From Pelagibacteraceae bacterium AG-390-D18 (lineage in GTDB: Bacteria > Pseudomonadota > Alphaproteobacteria > Pelagibacterales > Pelagibacteraceae), in NCBI GenBank assembly GCA_003279715.1, contig QCGY01000003.1, forward strand, positions 43,080 through 107,079: DNA of 64,000 bases, read 5' to 3'. The notes beneath the pieces were generated by a model, which searched no databases, was not told where the DNA came from, and saw only the letters and a program-made list of their open reading frames with translations. A program made the position numbers and the translations under genes. Position 1 is the stretch's first letter, and every line of letters begins with the position of its first letter. This document shows positions 9,514 through 19,065 of the stretch, one piece after another.

Positions 9514-11055
9514 TTATACACTTGGAAACCTTATTTCTATAATTGCACCATCTCTATCTAATCGATTAGATGCTACAATTTCACCATCATGAAGATCGAC
9601 TAAATTTTTAGCAATATTTAATCCAAGCCCCGAATGTTCTCCAAATTTATCAGGTCTATTACTATAAAATCTTTTAAATATTTTTGATGTATCTTTTTCC
9701 TTAAATCCTTGACCGTCATCAACAATCTTTACCAAAATTTTTTTATCTACAGTATTAGATATATTTACAAAAATATTTTCACCTTCTTTACAAAATGAAA
9801 TTGAATTATCTAATAGGTTGGCAATTATTTGCTCGACTCTGTTCTCAATACCATTAATAATATATTTTTCATTACCATCATTTTCATAATTAATTTTGAT
9901 ATTTTTTTTAACATTTTGAATATTATTATAATCCTCAACAACAGATTGAATAATTGGCTCTATATTAATTTTTCTCATTTTTTCTTTACTAAGAGCTACT
10001 TCATCTTTTAGCATCTGAGAATAATCAGTTATTAGTCTTTCAATTCTCAAAACATCATGACTAAGAATATTTAGTAATTTTAATCTTTGTTCTGCGTTAT
10101 TAGAGTCTTGCAGTATCTCAGAAGCACTTTTTAAAGATGCTAGTGGGTTTCTTATTTCATGAACTAGATCTGTGGAAAAATTCTCAGCATGTGCAACTCT
10201 CTTTTGAAGTTCAATTGTCATATCATCCAGTGAATTTGATAAAAGACCTAATTCATCATTACGACTTTTTAAACTTTCAATATTTATTTTAGTTTGACTT
10301 TTTTCTTTAATTACTTTTGTATAGCTTACAAGGTTTTGAATTGGTTTAATAAAATACCTGCTCAAGACAAAAGAGAAAATTAAAATTACAAAACCCACAG
10401 CAATCGCTGTTCTAAGAACAAAAGCTTTCCTTTCGTCAGTAGCTATTTTTATATCATTAGCATTTTCTGTAATAGCAATGTATCCAATATTTGAATTATC
10501 TTTAATTACATTTTTAATTGTAATTAATCTAAATTGATTAAGATCTTCTTGTATGAATGTGTAAGAATTTCCGTAAGCATCAGAATTTAAATATTTTTTT
10601 AAAATATCTTTAAAAGAAAAGTTTTTATTTTTAGTTATATTAATATTTTTATTTTTATCATTTTTATCATTTTCATTATCATTTAAATTTTCAAACTCAA
10701 TTTCATCTAACCTTGAAGAAAAAGACCTTGGATCAAGATCTAAGGTATCTGTATCGCCTACTATATTTGAGTCATTATCAAAAAATATTACTCTATCTAA
10801 GTTTTGAAAAATAAATCTAGTTGAAAATAAAAACTTTCTAATATCATCAACATCGAATTTAACATCTAATCTTATAAGAGTATTAATTGTATTATCTATT
10901 ACATTTAAATGCTTTACTGATTTCTTTTTAATTAGACTGGGCTGAACGTTATTTACATAAACAAAAGTGAATAAGCTAATAATTGTAAAGATTATAAAAT
11001 TTATGAATAAAAATTTTTTTAATATAGATAGACTTTTTAAGTATTTACTAAACAT
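9514..11055 (-). CDS. chvG: Sensor histidine kinase, ChvG-like
   Basis: Two TM segments flanking periplasmic domain, HAMP, HEIRNPLASLKSASE H-box, GLGLNIAKNLV; paired with response regulator. Confidence 0.85.
   Translation of the reverse strand: MFSKYLKSLSILKKFLFINFIIFTIISLFTFVYVNNVQPSLIKKKSVKHLNVIDNTINTLIRLDVKFDVDDIRKFLFSTRFIFQNLDRVIFFDNDSNIVGDTDTLDLDPRSFSSRLDEIEFENLNDNENDKNDKNKNINITKNKNFSFKDILKKYLNSDAYGNSYTFIQEDLNQFRLITIKNVIKDNSNIGYIAITENANDIKIATDERKAFVLRTAIAVGFVILIFSFVLSRYFIKPIQNLVSYTKVIKEKSQTKINIESLKSRNDELGLLSNSLDDMTIELQKRVAHAENFSTDLVHEIRNPLASLKSASEILQDSNNAEQRLKLLNILSHDVLRIERLITDYSQMLKDEVALSKEKMRKINIEPIIQSVVEDYNNIQNVKKNIKINYENDGNEKYIINGIENRVEQIIANLLDNSISFCKEGENIFVNISNTVDKKILVKIVDDGQGFKEKDTSKIFKRFYSNRPDKFGEHSGLGLNIAKNLVDLHDGEIVASNRLDRDGAIIEIRFPSV
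10649..10685. repeat. Low-complexity, imperfect TTTTTATCA-type tandem repeat inside the chvG sensor domain
   Basis: atttttatcatttttatcattttcattatcattt on + strand; encodes the Asn/Lys/Asp-rich stretch NDNENDKNDKNKN. Confidence 0.7.
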
Positions 11056-11762
11056 TAGCTAACATTCCATCTATATCCACTACCATATCTAGTTTCAATA
11101 GCTGAAAAATCAGGATCTATTTTTTTGAATTTTTTACGAATTCTTTTAACATGACTATCGATGGTTCTATCCTCGATATCAGTATCTTCTCTATAAGCAA
11201 TATCCATTAATTGAGCTCGTTCTTTAATAATTCCTGGTCTTTTTGCCAACTCTTTGACAATTAAAAATTCTGTTGTGGTAAGTTTATCTGGAAGCTGTTT
11301 ATTATTCCATTCACATTCAAGTTGAGATGGATCTAATTTTAGTCTTCCATGTGATATTAAACTTTTATTTTCCTCTAAAATATTATTAGAGTCTTTTTTT
11401 CTTAGCTGAACTCTAATTCTTTCAATCAAAACTTTAATTGAAAAACCTCCAGATTTTTTTACAAAATCATCTGCTCCTAGTTTCAATCCTAACAATTCAT
11501 CAATCTCATCATCTTTAGATGTCAAAAAAATTACTGGTAATGATGTTTTTTTTCTAAGCTTTTTAAGTAACTCCTCACCATCCATTTTAGGCATCTTTAT
11601 ATCAATCACTGCTAAATCAGGGGGCGTTCTGGTCAGACCAATTAATGCACTTTCACCATCAATATAAGTTTGAACTTTAAAGCCTTCTTTCTCAAGGGCA
11701 ATACTCAAACTCGTTAGAATATTTCTATCATCATCTATTAAAGCTATAGTTTGTTTGTGCAT
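11055..11762 (-). CDS. chvI: OmpR-family response regulator, ChvI-like
   Basis: Receiver domain with DIKMPKMDGEELL and FLTSKDDEIDELLGLKLGADDF; winged helix RTIDSHVKRIRKKF. Confidence 0.87.
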   Translation of the reverse strand: MHKQTIALIDDDRNILTSLSIALEKEGFKVQTYIDGESALIGLTRTPPDLAVIDIKMPKMDGEELLKKLRKKTSLPVIFLTSKDDEIDELLGLKLGADDFVKKSGGFSIKVLIERIRVQLRKKDSNNILEENKSLISHGRLKLDPSQLECEWNNKQLPDKLTTTEFLIVKELAKRPGIIKERAQLMDIAYREDTDIEDRTIDSHVKRIRKKFKKIDPDFSAIETRYGSGYRWNVS

Positions 11763-11778
11763 TCCTTATATAAAAATA

Positions 11779-11795
11779 CTAAATTGTTCTAAATT
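11779..11795. promoter_or_regulatory. Direct repeat CTAAATT-N3-CTAAATT (10-bp period) upstream of chvI
   Basis: ctaaattgttctaaatt; OmpR-family regulators commonly bind 10-bp-spaced direct repeats. Confidence 0.4.
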
Positions 11796-11811
11796 GGGCA
11801 ATCTAATTAAA

Positions 11812-14586
11812 TTAATGAAGCATTCCCCAATTATCTCCAACATTAACGTCAACTGTTAGTGGGATTGAAAATGAATGATAGTCACTTTTAGCAACACTAG
11901 TCATTTCATCTTTTACTAATTTGACCATCATTTTTTCATCTTTTTTTGGTACTTCAAATATTAACTCATCATGAATCTGTAAAAGCATTTTAGATTTAAT
12001 ATTTTTTTGTTCTAATAATTTTTTATCCAATCTAATCATAGCTAAACGCATAATTTCTGCTGCTGATCCTTGTATAGGGGCATTAATTGCAGCTCGCTCT
12101 TGAAAATTTCTTATATTAAAATTTTTGTCATTAATTCCATTGAAATGGGATCTTCTACCAAAAATATTATTAACGTAACCGCTTTTTCTACAAAAATTAA
12201 TTGTACTGTCCATATAAACTTTTATTTCAGGAAATTTTGCAAAATATGCATCCAGAAATTCTTCTGCTTCATAATTTGAAACGTTAATCTGTTTTGCTAA
12301 ACCATACTGTGAAATTCCATAAATAATTCCAAAATTAATTGCTTTTGCTTTTCTTCGATGATCTTGATTTACTTTTTTAATATCTATATTAAAAATCTGA
12401 CTAGCTGTTAATGAGTGAATATCTTCATTATTTTTAAAAGCTTTTTTAAGCTCTTTAACATCTGCTAGATCTGCTAAGATTCTCATTTCAATTTGATTAT
12501 AATCTGCCGAAATTAAAAGATGATCTTTTTTGGCTGCAAAAGCTTTTCTGATATCTTTTCCATCTTCTGATTTTATTGGGATATTCTGTAAATTTGGATC
12601 ACTAGATGCCAATCTGCCAGTTGTAGTTGCTGCCAACAAGAATGAAGTATGCACTCTTTTTGTTGATGGATTAATATGTTCTGGTAGGGAATCTGAATAA
12701 GTATTTTTAAGCTTTGATACTTGCCTCCAGTCTAGAATTAATTGAGGAAATTCATGACCTTTAAAAGCTAAATCTTCCAAAACACTCGCACTTGTAGCAA
12801 AACTTCCTTTTTTGGTCTTTTTTAAACCTGCTATCTTAAGTTCATTATAAATTATTTCACCTAATTGCTTTGGGGAGGCAATATTAAATTCTTTTTTCGA
12901 AATTTTAAAAACTTTTTTTTCTAAGTTATTTATTTTTTTTTCAAATTTTAAAGAGAGAGATTTTAAGAATTTACTATCAACTTCAATTCCTTCCATCTCC
13001 ATAAAAGCAAGAATTTTAATTAACGGTTTTTCAAATATTTCATAAATATTTACCATTTTTTCTAACTTCAAATTTTTGATAAATTTTTTATATAATCTAA
13101 AAGTTATGTCTGCATCTTCAGCTGCATAATCTTTAGCTTTATCAATCTCTACATCGCTAAAATTTATTTCTTTTTTACCAGTTCCAACAATCTCTTTGAA
13201 AGAAATTGTTTTATGGCCTAGATGAATTTCAGAAAGTATATCCATATTGTGTCTATTTTTTCCAGCATCCAACACATAAGACAGGAGCATTGTATCTTCC
13301 ATTGATGAAATTGTTATTCCATGTTTATATAAAACTATAAAATCAAACTTAATATTTTGACCAATCTTTTTTACACTAGGATCTTCTAATAAAGGTTTTA
13401 ATTTTTTTATGACAACATTTTTATCAATACATTTTGATGATTTGTGTCCAATTGGAATATAACAAGCCTTACCAATTTTAGAGCATAGAGAAACACCAAC
13501 TAAATCCGCTTGATGAGGATCTAAAGAATTTGTTTCAGTATCTACCGCAACCTCTCCTACTTCTTCAGCCTCTTTTATCCATTCATCTATTTCATTAGGA
13601 TTTTTAATTAAATGATAATTCTTATTATTAACTGGTTGTTGTTTAACTGATAAATCTTTTTCAATTGTTTTATCTGATAATTTTGGTTCACCATATGCAG
13701 ATATGACAGAACTCAGAAGTCGATTAAATTCCATTTCTCTCAAAAATGTATAAAGCTTATCTTTATCTATTTCTTTTAACTTAAACTCTCCCAATTCTTT
13801 ATTAATCGGGGCATCTTTCATTAAAGTCACAAGCTGTTTACTAATCAATGCTTTATCTTTATTTTCAATTAATGCTTCTCTTCTTTTGTTTTGTTTTATT
13901 TCGCTTGCTGATTTTAAGAGCTTTTCTAAAGTTCCATATTTATTAATTAGTTCTGCGGCCGTTTTTACTCCTATGCCTGGAACTCCAGGAACATTATCAC
14001 TACTATCTCCCGCTAGAGATTGCACATCTATTACTTTTGAAGCATCAACTCCAAACTTCGTATGAATATCCTCTTCTGTGATAAATTTATTTTTCATAGG
14101 GTCAAAAATACGAACTCCTTTTTTAAACAATTGCATCAGATCTTTATCCGATGAAACAATTGTAACCTTGGCTCCTTTCTTGAGAATTTTTTCAACATAA
14201 GTTGCGATTAAGTCATCTGCTTCATAATTAGGGAGATCAACTGAAGGTAAATTAAAAGCTAGCACTGACTTTCTGATATATTCAAATTGAGGAGCCAAAT
14301 CATCAGGTGCTTCTGAACGGTTAGCCTTATATTCACTATAAATATCGTTTCTAAATGTCTTTCTAGCTGAGTCGAAAATTACAGCAAAGTGACTGGGTTT
14401 TTGTAAATTTTGTTCTGATTTTGAGTCTTCAAGAAGTTTGAAAAGCATACTACAGAAACCACTAACTGCACCTGTTGGCAATCCATCACTCTTTCTAGTT
14501 AATGGTGGTAGCGCATAATAAGCTCTAAAAATATATCCAGAGCCATCAATAAGGTAAAAATGATCTGTTTTTTGAATTTTATCCAT
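11812..14586 (-). CDS. polA: DNA polymerase I
   Basis: ORF 11812..14652; ATG at 14586 (MDKIQKTDHFYLIDGSGYIFRAYYALPPL) preferred; 5'-3' exo, 3'-5' exo (VAVDTETNSLDP) and polymerase (SADYNQIEMRILADL) domains. Confidence 0.97.
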   Translation of the reverse strand: MDKIQKTDHFYLIDGSGYIFRAYYALPPLTRKSDGLPTGAVSGFCSMLFKLLEDSKSEQNLQKPSHFAVIFDSARKTFRNDIYSEYKANRSEAPDDLAPQFEYIRKSVLAFNLPSVDLPNYEADDLIATYVEKILKKGAKVTIVSSDKDLMQLFKKGVRIFDPMKNKFITEEDIHTKFGVDASKVIDVQSLAGDSSDNVPGVPGIGVKTAAELINKYGTLEKLLKSASEIKQNKRREALIENKDKALISKQLVTLMKDAPINKELGEFKLKEIDKDKLYTFLREMEFNRLLSSVISAYGEPKLSDKTIEKDLSVKQQPVNNKNYHLIKNPNEIDEWIKEAEEVGEVAVDTETNSLDPHQADLVGVSLCSKIGKACYIPIGHKSSKCIDKNVVIKKLKPLLEDPSVKKIGQNIKFDFIVLYKHGITISSMEDTMLLSYVLDAGKNRHNMDILSEIHLGHKTISFKEIVGTGKKEINFSDVEIDKAKDYAAEDADITFRLYKKFIKNLKLEKMVNIYEIFEKPLIKILAFMEMEGIEVDSKFLKSLSLKFEKKINNLEKKVFKISKKEFNIASPKQLGEIIYNELKIAGLKKTKKGSFATSASVLEDLAFKGHEFPQLILDWRQVSKLKNTYSDSLPEHINPSTKRVHTSFLLAATTTGRLASSDPNLQNIPIKSEDGKDIRKAFAAKKDHLLISADYNQIEMRILADLADVKELKKAFKNNEDIHSLTASQIFNIDIKKVNQDHRRKAKAINFGIIYGISQYGLAKQINVSNYEAEEFLDAYFAKFPEIKVYMDSTINFCRKSGYVNNIFGRRSHFNGINDKNFNIRNFQERAAINAPIQGSAAEIMRLAMIRLDKKLLEQKNIKSKMLLQIHDELIFEVPKKDEKMMVKLVKDEMTSVAKSDYHSFSIPLTVDVNVGDNWGMLH

Positions 14587-14704
14587 TAAAATATCACTAA
14601 ATATTACAGTGGTAATTAAATCTGTATATAAAAAACTTACTTTTCTTAACAAGCTTTATTATTATATCTAGATTATTTTAATTTTTAATAGTAATAATTA
14701 ATTT

Positions 14705-15256
14705 ATGGAGCTAACAAAAAATATATCTCAAACAAAGATAATTAAATCATTGCTAGCAATACTCCTTGGGTCTATAGCATTGACTATATCTGCTAAAATT
14801 AAAATACCTTTCTATCCGGTACCTATGACTATGCAAACATTTGTGGTTTTATTTTTAGGAGTAAGCCTTGGCTATAAAATTGGATTAGCAAGTGTTGGCC
14901 TATATTTGCTTGAAGGAATTGTTGGATTGCCTGTTTTTTCAAACTCTCCTGAAAAAGGTGTTGGTTTAATTTATTTTACAGGTCCTACAATGGGATATTT
15001 AATTGGTTTTTTAACAGCAAGCTATTTGGCATCTAAAATAAATAATAGTGATAATTTTATATTAGTTTTAACTAAACTTATAGTTGCAACAACAACAATT
15101 TATATACTGGGATTATTGTGGCTTGGAACTCTTATAGGTTGGGATAAACCAATTTTTGCTTTAGGAGCTAAACCTTTTTTACTAGCTGAAACTTTTAAAG
15201 TTATACTATTAGCCTTGATTACAAAAAAAATTATTAAAATAAGAAATTTTATCTAG
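14705..15256 (+). CDS. bioY: Biotin transporter BioY
   Basis: KIPFYPVPMTMQTFVVLFLGVSLGYKIGLASVGLYLLEGIVGLPVFS. Confidence 0.95.
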   Translation: MELTKNISQTKIIKSLLAILLGSIALTISAKIKIPFYPVPMTMQTFVVLFLGVSLGYKIGLASVGLYLLEGIVGLPVFSNSPEKGVGLIYFTGPTMGYLIGFLTASYLASKINNSDNFILVLTKLIVATTTIYILGLLWLGTLIGWDKPIFALGAKPFLLAETFKVILLALITKKIIKIRNFI

Positions 15257-15821
15257 GAGATCTTTTAGACAGAATTCTTTGAAGAGTTCTTCTATGCATT
15301 TTTAGTCTTCTTGCAGTTTCTGAAACATTTCTATTACATAGCTCAAATACTCTATGGATATGTTCCCATTTTACTCTATCTGCTGACATTGGATTTTCTG
15401 GAGGAGCCGCTTTTTTTGCAGGATCTGCAAGTAAAGCTTTTTCAACATCCTCTGCATCAGCTGGTTTTGCAAGATAATCAATTGCACCCTCTTTAATAGC
15501 TGCAACTGCAGTTGGAATATTTCCATAACCAGTTAGCATAATTATTCTGCTTTCACTGTTTGTAGTTTGAATTTCTTTTACAACCTCTAGTCCGTTACCA
15601 TCTCCAAGTCTTAAGTCTACCACTGCAAAACCAGGTTTCTTTGATTTAACCGATTCTACACCTTTTTGTACACTTTCTGCTTGAGAAACTACAAAACCTT
15701 TTTTCTCCATTGCTCTGGCTAATCTCTCTCTAAAAGGATTGTCATCATCAACTATAAGTAGAGATTTATTCTCAAAATCGTTGATATTTTTAAGGACTAC
15801 TTGTTCTTTCATAACCCTCAT
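15249..15821 (-). CDS. regA: Response regulator of RegA/PrrA/ActR type (no sensor kinase adjacent)
   Basis: LLIVDDDNPFRERLARAMEKKGF, VDLRLGDGNGLEV, Fis-type HTH NVSETARRLKMHRRTLQRILSKRSPR. Confidence 0.9.
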   Translation of the reverse strand: MRVMKEQVVLKNINDFENKSLLIVDDDNPFRERLARAMEKKGFVVSQAESVQKGVESVKSKKPGFAVVDLRLGDGNGLEVVKEIQTTNSESRIIMLTGYGNIPTAVAAIKEGAIDYLAKPADAEDVEKALLADPAKKAAPPENPMSADRVKWEHIHRVFELCNRNVSETARRLKMHRRTLQRILSKRSPR

Positions 15822-15900
15822 ATGGTGATTAGCTCACATAATTCAATACCTATTATTTACTTTACATTATTAATCTATGGGCTTAATAGGAGGAAATTTT

Positions 15901-15931
15901 AAAGTTTTTTAGCAATAAAAAGCTTTTTTTT
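15901..15931 (+). terminator. Terminator-like hairpin plus U-tract in the leader of the ornithine decarboxylase gene (candidate attenuator)
   Basis: AAAGTTTTTT-agcaat-AAAAAGCTTT (10-bp stem, one G-U) followed by TTTTT; no + strand gene lies immediately upstream. Confidence 0.45.
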
Positions 15932-15958
15932 ATTAAATTTTTTTTGGAGGCATTTTAA

Positions 15959-17143
15959 ATGCAAAAATTTAAATCAGTTGAGCAGTTAATAAGTCAACTG
16001 AAACCTGAAAAACCGATTTATTGTATAAGAAAGAATTCTATTCGATCTGCAGTAAAATATTTCAACAAAAACTTTCCAGGTAAAATCTTATACGCAGTAA
16101 AGACAAATCCACATCCTACAGTAGTTCAATCAATTATAGATAGTGGTGTAGAGCAATTTGATGTTGCCTCAATAGAGGAAATTAAAAGTATTAGAAATTT
16201 TAGCCAAACAGCTAAATGTTCTTATATGCATACAGTAAAAAGTAGAGAAAGTATTAAAGATGCTTATTTTAATTATGGAGTTAAAACATTCTCATTAGAT
16301 ACTAAAGATGAGTTAATAAAAATAATTGAAAGCACAAATAACGCAAAAGATTTAGAATTATTTGTAAGAGTTGCGGTCTCGAACGAACATGCTGAAATAG
16401 ATTTATCAAAGAAATTTGGTGCATTAAACTCTGAAGCAGCAGGACTGTTAAGGTTAGTTAAACAGCATGCAAAAAAAATTGGTCTAAGCTTTCATGTTGG
16501 TTCACAATGTATGCATCCAATTTCATATTCAAAAGGTATTAATGAAATTGGAAATATAATCAAAAAAACAAAAATTTTACCTGATTACATTAATGTTGGT
16601 GGAGGATTTCCAACAATTTATCCAGACTTAATACCTCAATCTATGGATAGTTATTTTAACGAAATTAAAAAAGGATTGGAAAACTTAAAGCTTGAAAAAT
16701 TACCTGAAATTATTTGTGAACCAGGAAGAGCTATGGTAGCAGAAAGTGGCTCTACTATTGTAAGAGTAAATTTAAGAAAAAAACAAAAACTTTATATAAA
16801 TGATGGTACTTATGGAACTCTGTTTGATGCAGGAACGCCTAATATAGTTTTTCCATCTAAAATGATTAAAGACAATACAAATAAAATAATATCAAAAAAA
16901 TTAACTGCTTTTGATTTTTTTGGACCAACATGTGATAGCATGGATTATATGAAAGGTCCTTTTCTTCTTCCTAATAATATTAAGGAAAATGATTATATTG
17001 AGCTCGGCCAACTAGGTGCATATGGTTTAACATTTAGAACTCAATTTAATGGGTATTATTCAGATGAAATATTTGAAGTTGAAGATAAACCAATCATGAC
17101 AATGTATGACAAAGACATTAACAAAGCTACTTTGGTTGCTTAA
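15959..17143 (+). CDS. Ornithine (or lysine/ornithine) decarboxylase, PLP fold III
   Basis: PLP Lys motif LYAVKTNPHP, HVGSQ, NVGGGFP, EPGRA, FFGPTCDSMD, NDGTYGTL; upstream SD ggagg. Confidence 0.88.
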   Translation: MQKFKSVEQLISQLKPEKPIYCIRKNSIRSAVKYFNKNFPGKILYAVKTNPHPTVVQSIIDSGVEQFDVASIEEIKSIRNFSQTAKCSYMHTVKSRESIKDAYFNYGVKTFSLDTKDELIKIIESTNNAKDLELFVRVAVSNEHAEIDLSKKFGALNSEAAGLLRLVKQHAKKIGLSFHVGSQCMHPISYSKGINEIGNIIKKTKILPDYINVGGGFPTIYPDLIPQSMDSYFNEIKKGLENLKLEKLPEIICEPGRAMVAESGSTIVRVNLRKKQKLYINDGTYGTLFDAGTPNIVFPSKMIKDNTNKIISKKLTAFDFFGPTCDSMDYMKGPFLLPNNIKENDYIELGQLGAYGLTFRTQFNGYYSDEIFEVEDKPIMTMYDKDINKATLVA

Positions 17144-18186
17144 TGTCAAATCATAAAAACCCAGGTCATAATAGTAAAAAAGATTTTTTAAAAAATCCTG
17201 TTGAACATATCGATATCACTTCATTTGACTCTCGAAAAATAATTTCTTCAATGGAAAAAATGTCTTTTGTTTCAAGGGAAACTGCCAATGCTGCAAACAT
17301 TTATAATGACATGCTTAAAGATAAAGATTGTACAATATTTTTAACTTTAGCCGGCTCTACATCAGCTGCTGGATGTATGAATATTTACAAAGATTTAGTC
17401 AAATATAATATGGTTGATGCAATTGTTGCAACTGGAGCTTCTATAGTAGATATGGATTTTTTTGAGGCACTAGGATTTAGACATTATCAAGGTTCACAAT
17501 TTCAAGATGATACTGAACTTAGAAATAATTATATAGACAGAATATATGACACATACATTGATGAAGAGGAGCTTCAGATGTGTGATAAAATTATATGTGA
17601 TATTGCTGATAGTTTGGAACCAAAAAGTTACACATCTAGAGAATTTATTTATGAAATGGGAAAATATTTAAAGAAAAATTCAAAAAAGAAAGGTTCTTTA
17701 ATCGAAACAGCCTTTGATAATAATGTGCCAATTTTTTGTCCAGCTTTTACAGACTCGAGCGCTGGTTTTGGCTTGGTGATTCATCAAGAAAAAAATCCAA
17801 AACAACACATGACTATAGATTCTGTTAGAGAATTTAGAGAACTGACAGAAATTAAAATTAAATCTAAAGGGTCAGGTTTATTTATGATTGGTGGAGGTGT
17901 GCCAAAAAATTTTATACAAGATACTGTAATTTGTGCTGAATTATTAGGTAAAGAAGTTGATATGCATAAATACGCAGTTCAAATTACTGTGGCTGATTCA
18001 AGAGATGGTGCTTGTAGTAGCTCAACTTTAAAAGAAGCAAGTTCTTGGGGTAAAGTTGATATTACAAAAGAACAAATGGTATTTGCAGAAGCAACAAGTG
18101 TATTGCCTTTAATTGCAAGTGATGCTTATCATAAGGGTGAGTGGAAAAGTAGAGTTAGAAAAAACTTCACAAAAATTTTTGAGTAA
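17143..18186 (+). CDS. Deoxyhypusine synthase homolog (bacterial; candidate homospermidine synthase-like)
   Basis: LTLAGSTSAAGCMNIYKDLV, IVATGASIVDMDFFEALGFRHYQGS; active-site EASSWGKV retained. Confidence 0.85.
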   Translation: MSNHKNPGHNSKKDFLKNPVEHIDITSFDSRKIISSMEKMSFVSRETANAANIYNDMLKDKDCTIFLTLAGSTSAAGCMNIYKDLVKYNMVDAIVATGASIVDMDFFEALGFRHYQGSQFQDDTELRNNYIDRIYDTYIDEEELQMCDKIICDIADSLEPKSYTSREFIYEMGKYLKKNSKKKGSLIETAFDNNVPIFCPAFTDSSAGFGLVIHQEKNPKQHMTIDSVREFRELTEIKIKSKGSGLFMIGGGVPKNFIQDTVICAELLGKEVDMHKYAVQITVADSRDGACSSSTLKEASSWGKVDITKEQMVFAEATSVLPLIASDAYHKGEWKSRVRKNFTKIFE

Positions 18187-18189
18187 AAA

Positions 18190-19065
18190 TTGAGATATCT
18201 TTCAAATAAAAATGGATTTCTTGGAGTTGATAATAAAGTTGATTTCAAAGAAAAAGTTGTAGTAGTTCCTTTTGGACTTGAAAAAACTGTCAGTTATGGT
18301 GGGGGAACTAAAAATGGACCTAAAGAAATTATCAAAGCTTCTCATCAAGTAGAGCTATATGATGAAGAATTAAACTGTGAACCATACAAAAAAATAGGTA
18401 TCAAAACTTTAAGACCTTTTAAGATAGACAGAAATATTAGAAAGGCCCTTTCTAAAATGTCTAACATTAATAAAGAAATTTTAGATAAAAAACTTTTTCC
18501 TATGACCTTAGGTGGTGAGCACTCAATTACACCAGGATGTATCGCTCCTTTTGTAAAAAAATATAAAGATATTTGTCTTTTACATTTTGATGCTCACGCA
18601 GATTTACGTGAAAGCTATAATGGAGAAAAATTTTCTCATGCATCTGCAATAAAAAGATGTTTAGATTTTCCAAATGTTTCACTAATTTCTTTTGGCATAA
18701 GAAATATATCTGAAAGTGAAATCCCTTTTTTGAGGAAAAACTCATCAAGAATTAATATATTTTGGGCGAAAGATAAGAAAAAATGGAATCTTAATAAATT
18801 TAAGAAATTAATAAAGAACAAAACAGTTTATCTAACATTTGACGTTGATGGTCTAGACTCAAGTATAATGCCTGCAACTGGAACTCCAGAACCAGGTGGA
18901 TTATTATGGGATGAGACTCTAGACATTATAAGAATTGCTGCAAAAAATTCTAAAATTGTTGGTGCTGATATTAATGAATTGTCACCTATAAAAGGATTTA
19001 ATTCTTATAATTTTCTTGTGGCTAAATTAGCTTATAAAATTTTATCTTATAAATTTTTATATTAA
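18190..19065 (+). CDS. speB: Agmatinase / ureohydrolase family
   Basis: LGGEHSITPG, HFDAHADLRESYNGEKFSHA, LTFDVDGLDSSIMPATGTPEPGG metal-binding motifs; TTG start. Confidence 0.9.
   Translation: MRYLSNKNGFLGVDNKVDFKEKVVVVPFGLEKTVSYGGGTKNGPKEIIKASHQVELYDEELNCEPYKKIGIKTLRPFKIDRNIRKALSKMSNINKEILDKKLFPMTLGGEHSITPGCIAPFVKKYKDICLLHFDAHADLRESYNGEKFSHASAIKRCLDFPNVSLISFGIRNISESEIPFLRKNSSRINIFWAKDKKKWNLNKFKKLIKNKTVYLTFDVDGLDSSIMPATGTPEPGGLLWDETLDIIRIAAKNSKIVGADINELSPIKGFNSYNFLVAKLAYKILSYKFLY

Noticed and set aside
14587-14652. N-terminal 22-residue extension of polA in the ORF track
   Set aside because: Not conserved; canonical PolA start is MDKIQKTDHFYLIDGSGYIFRAYY at 14586
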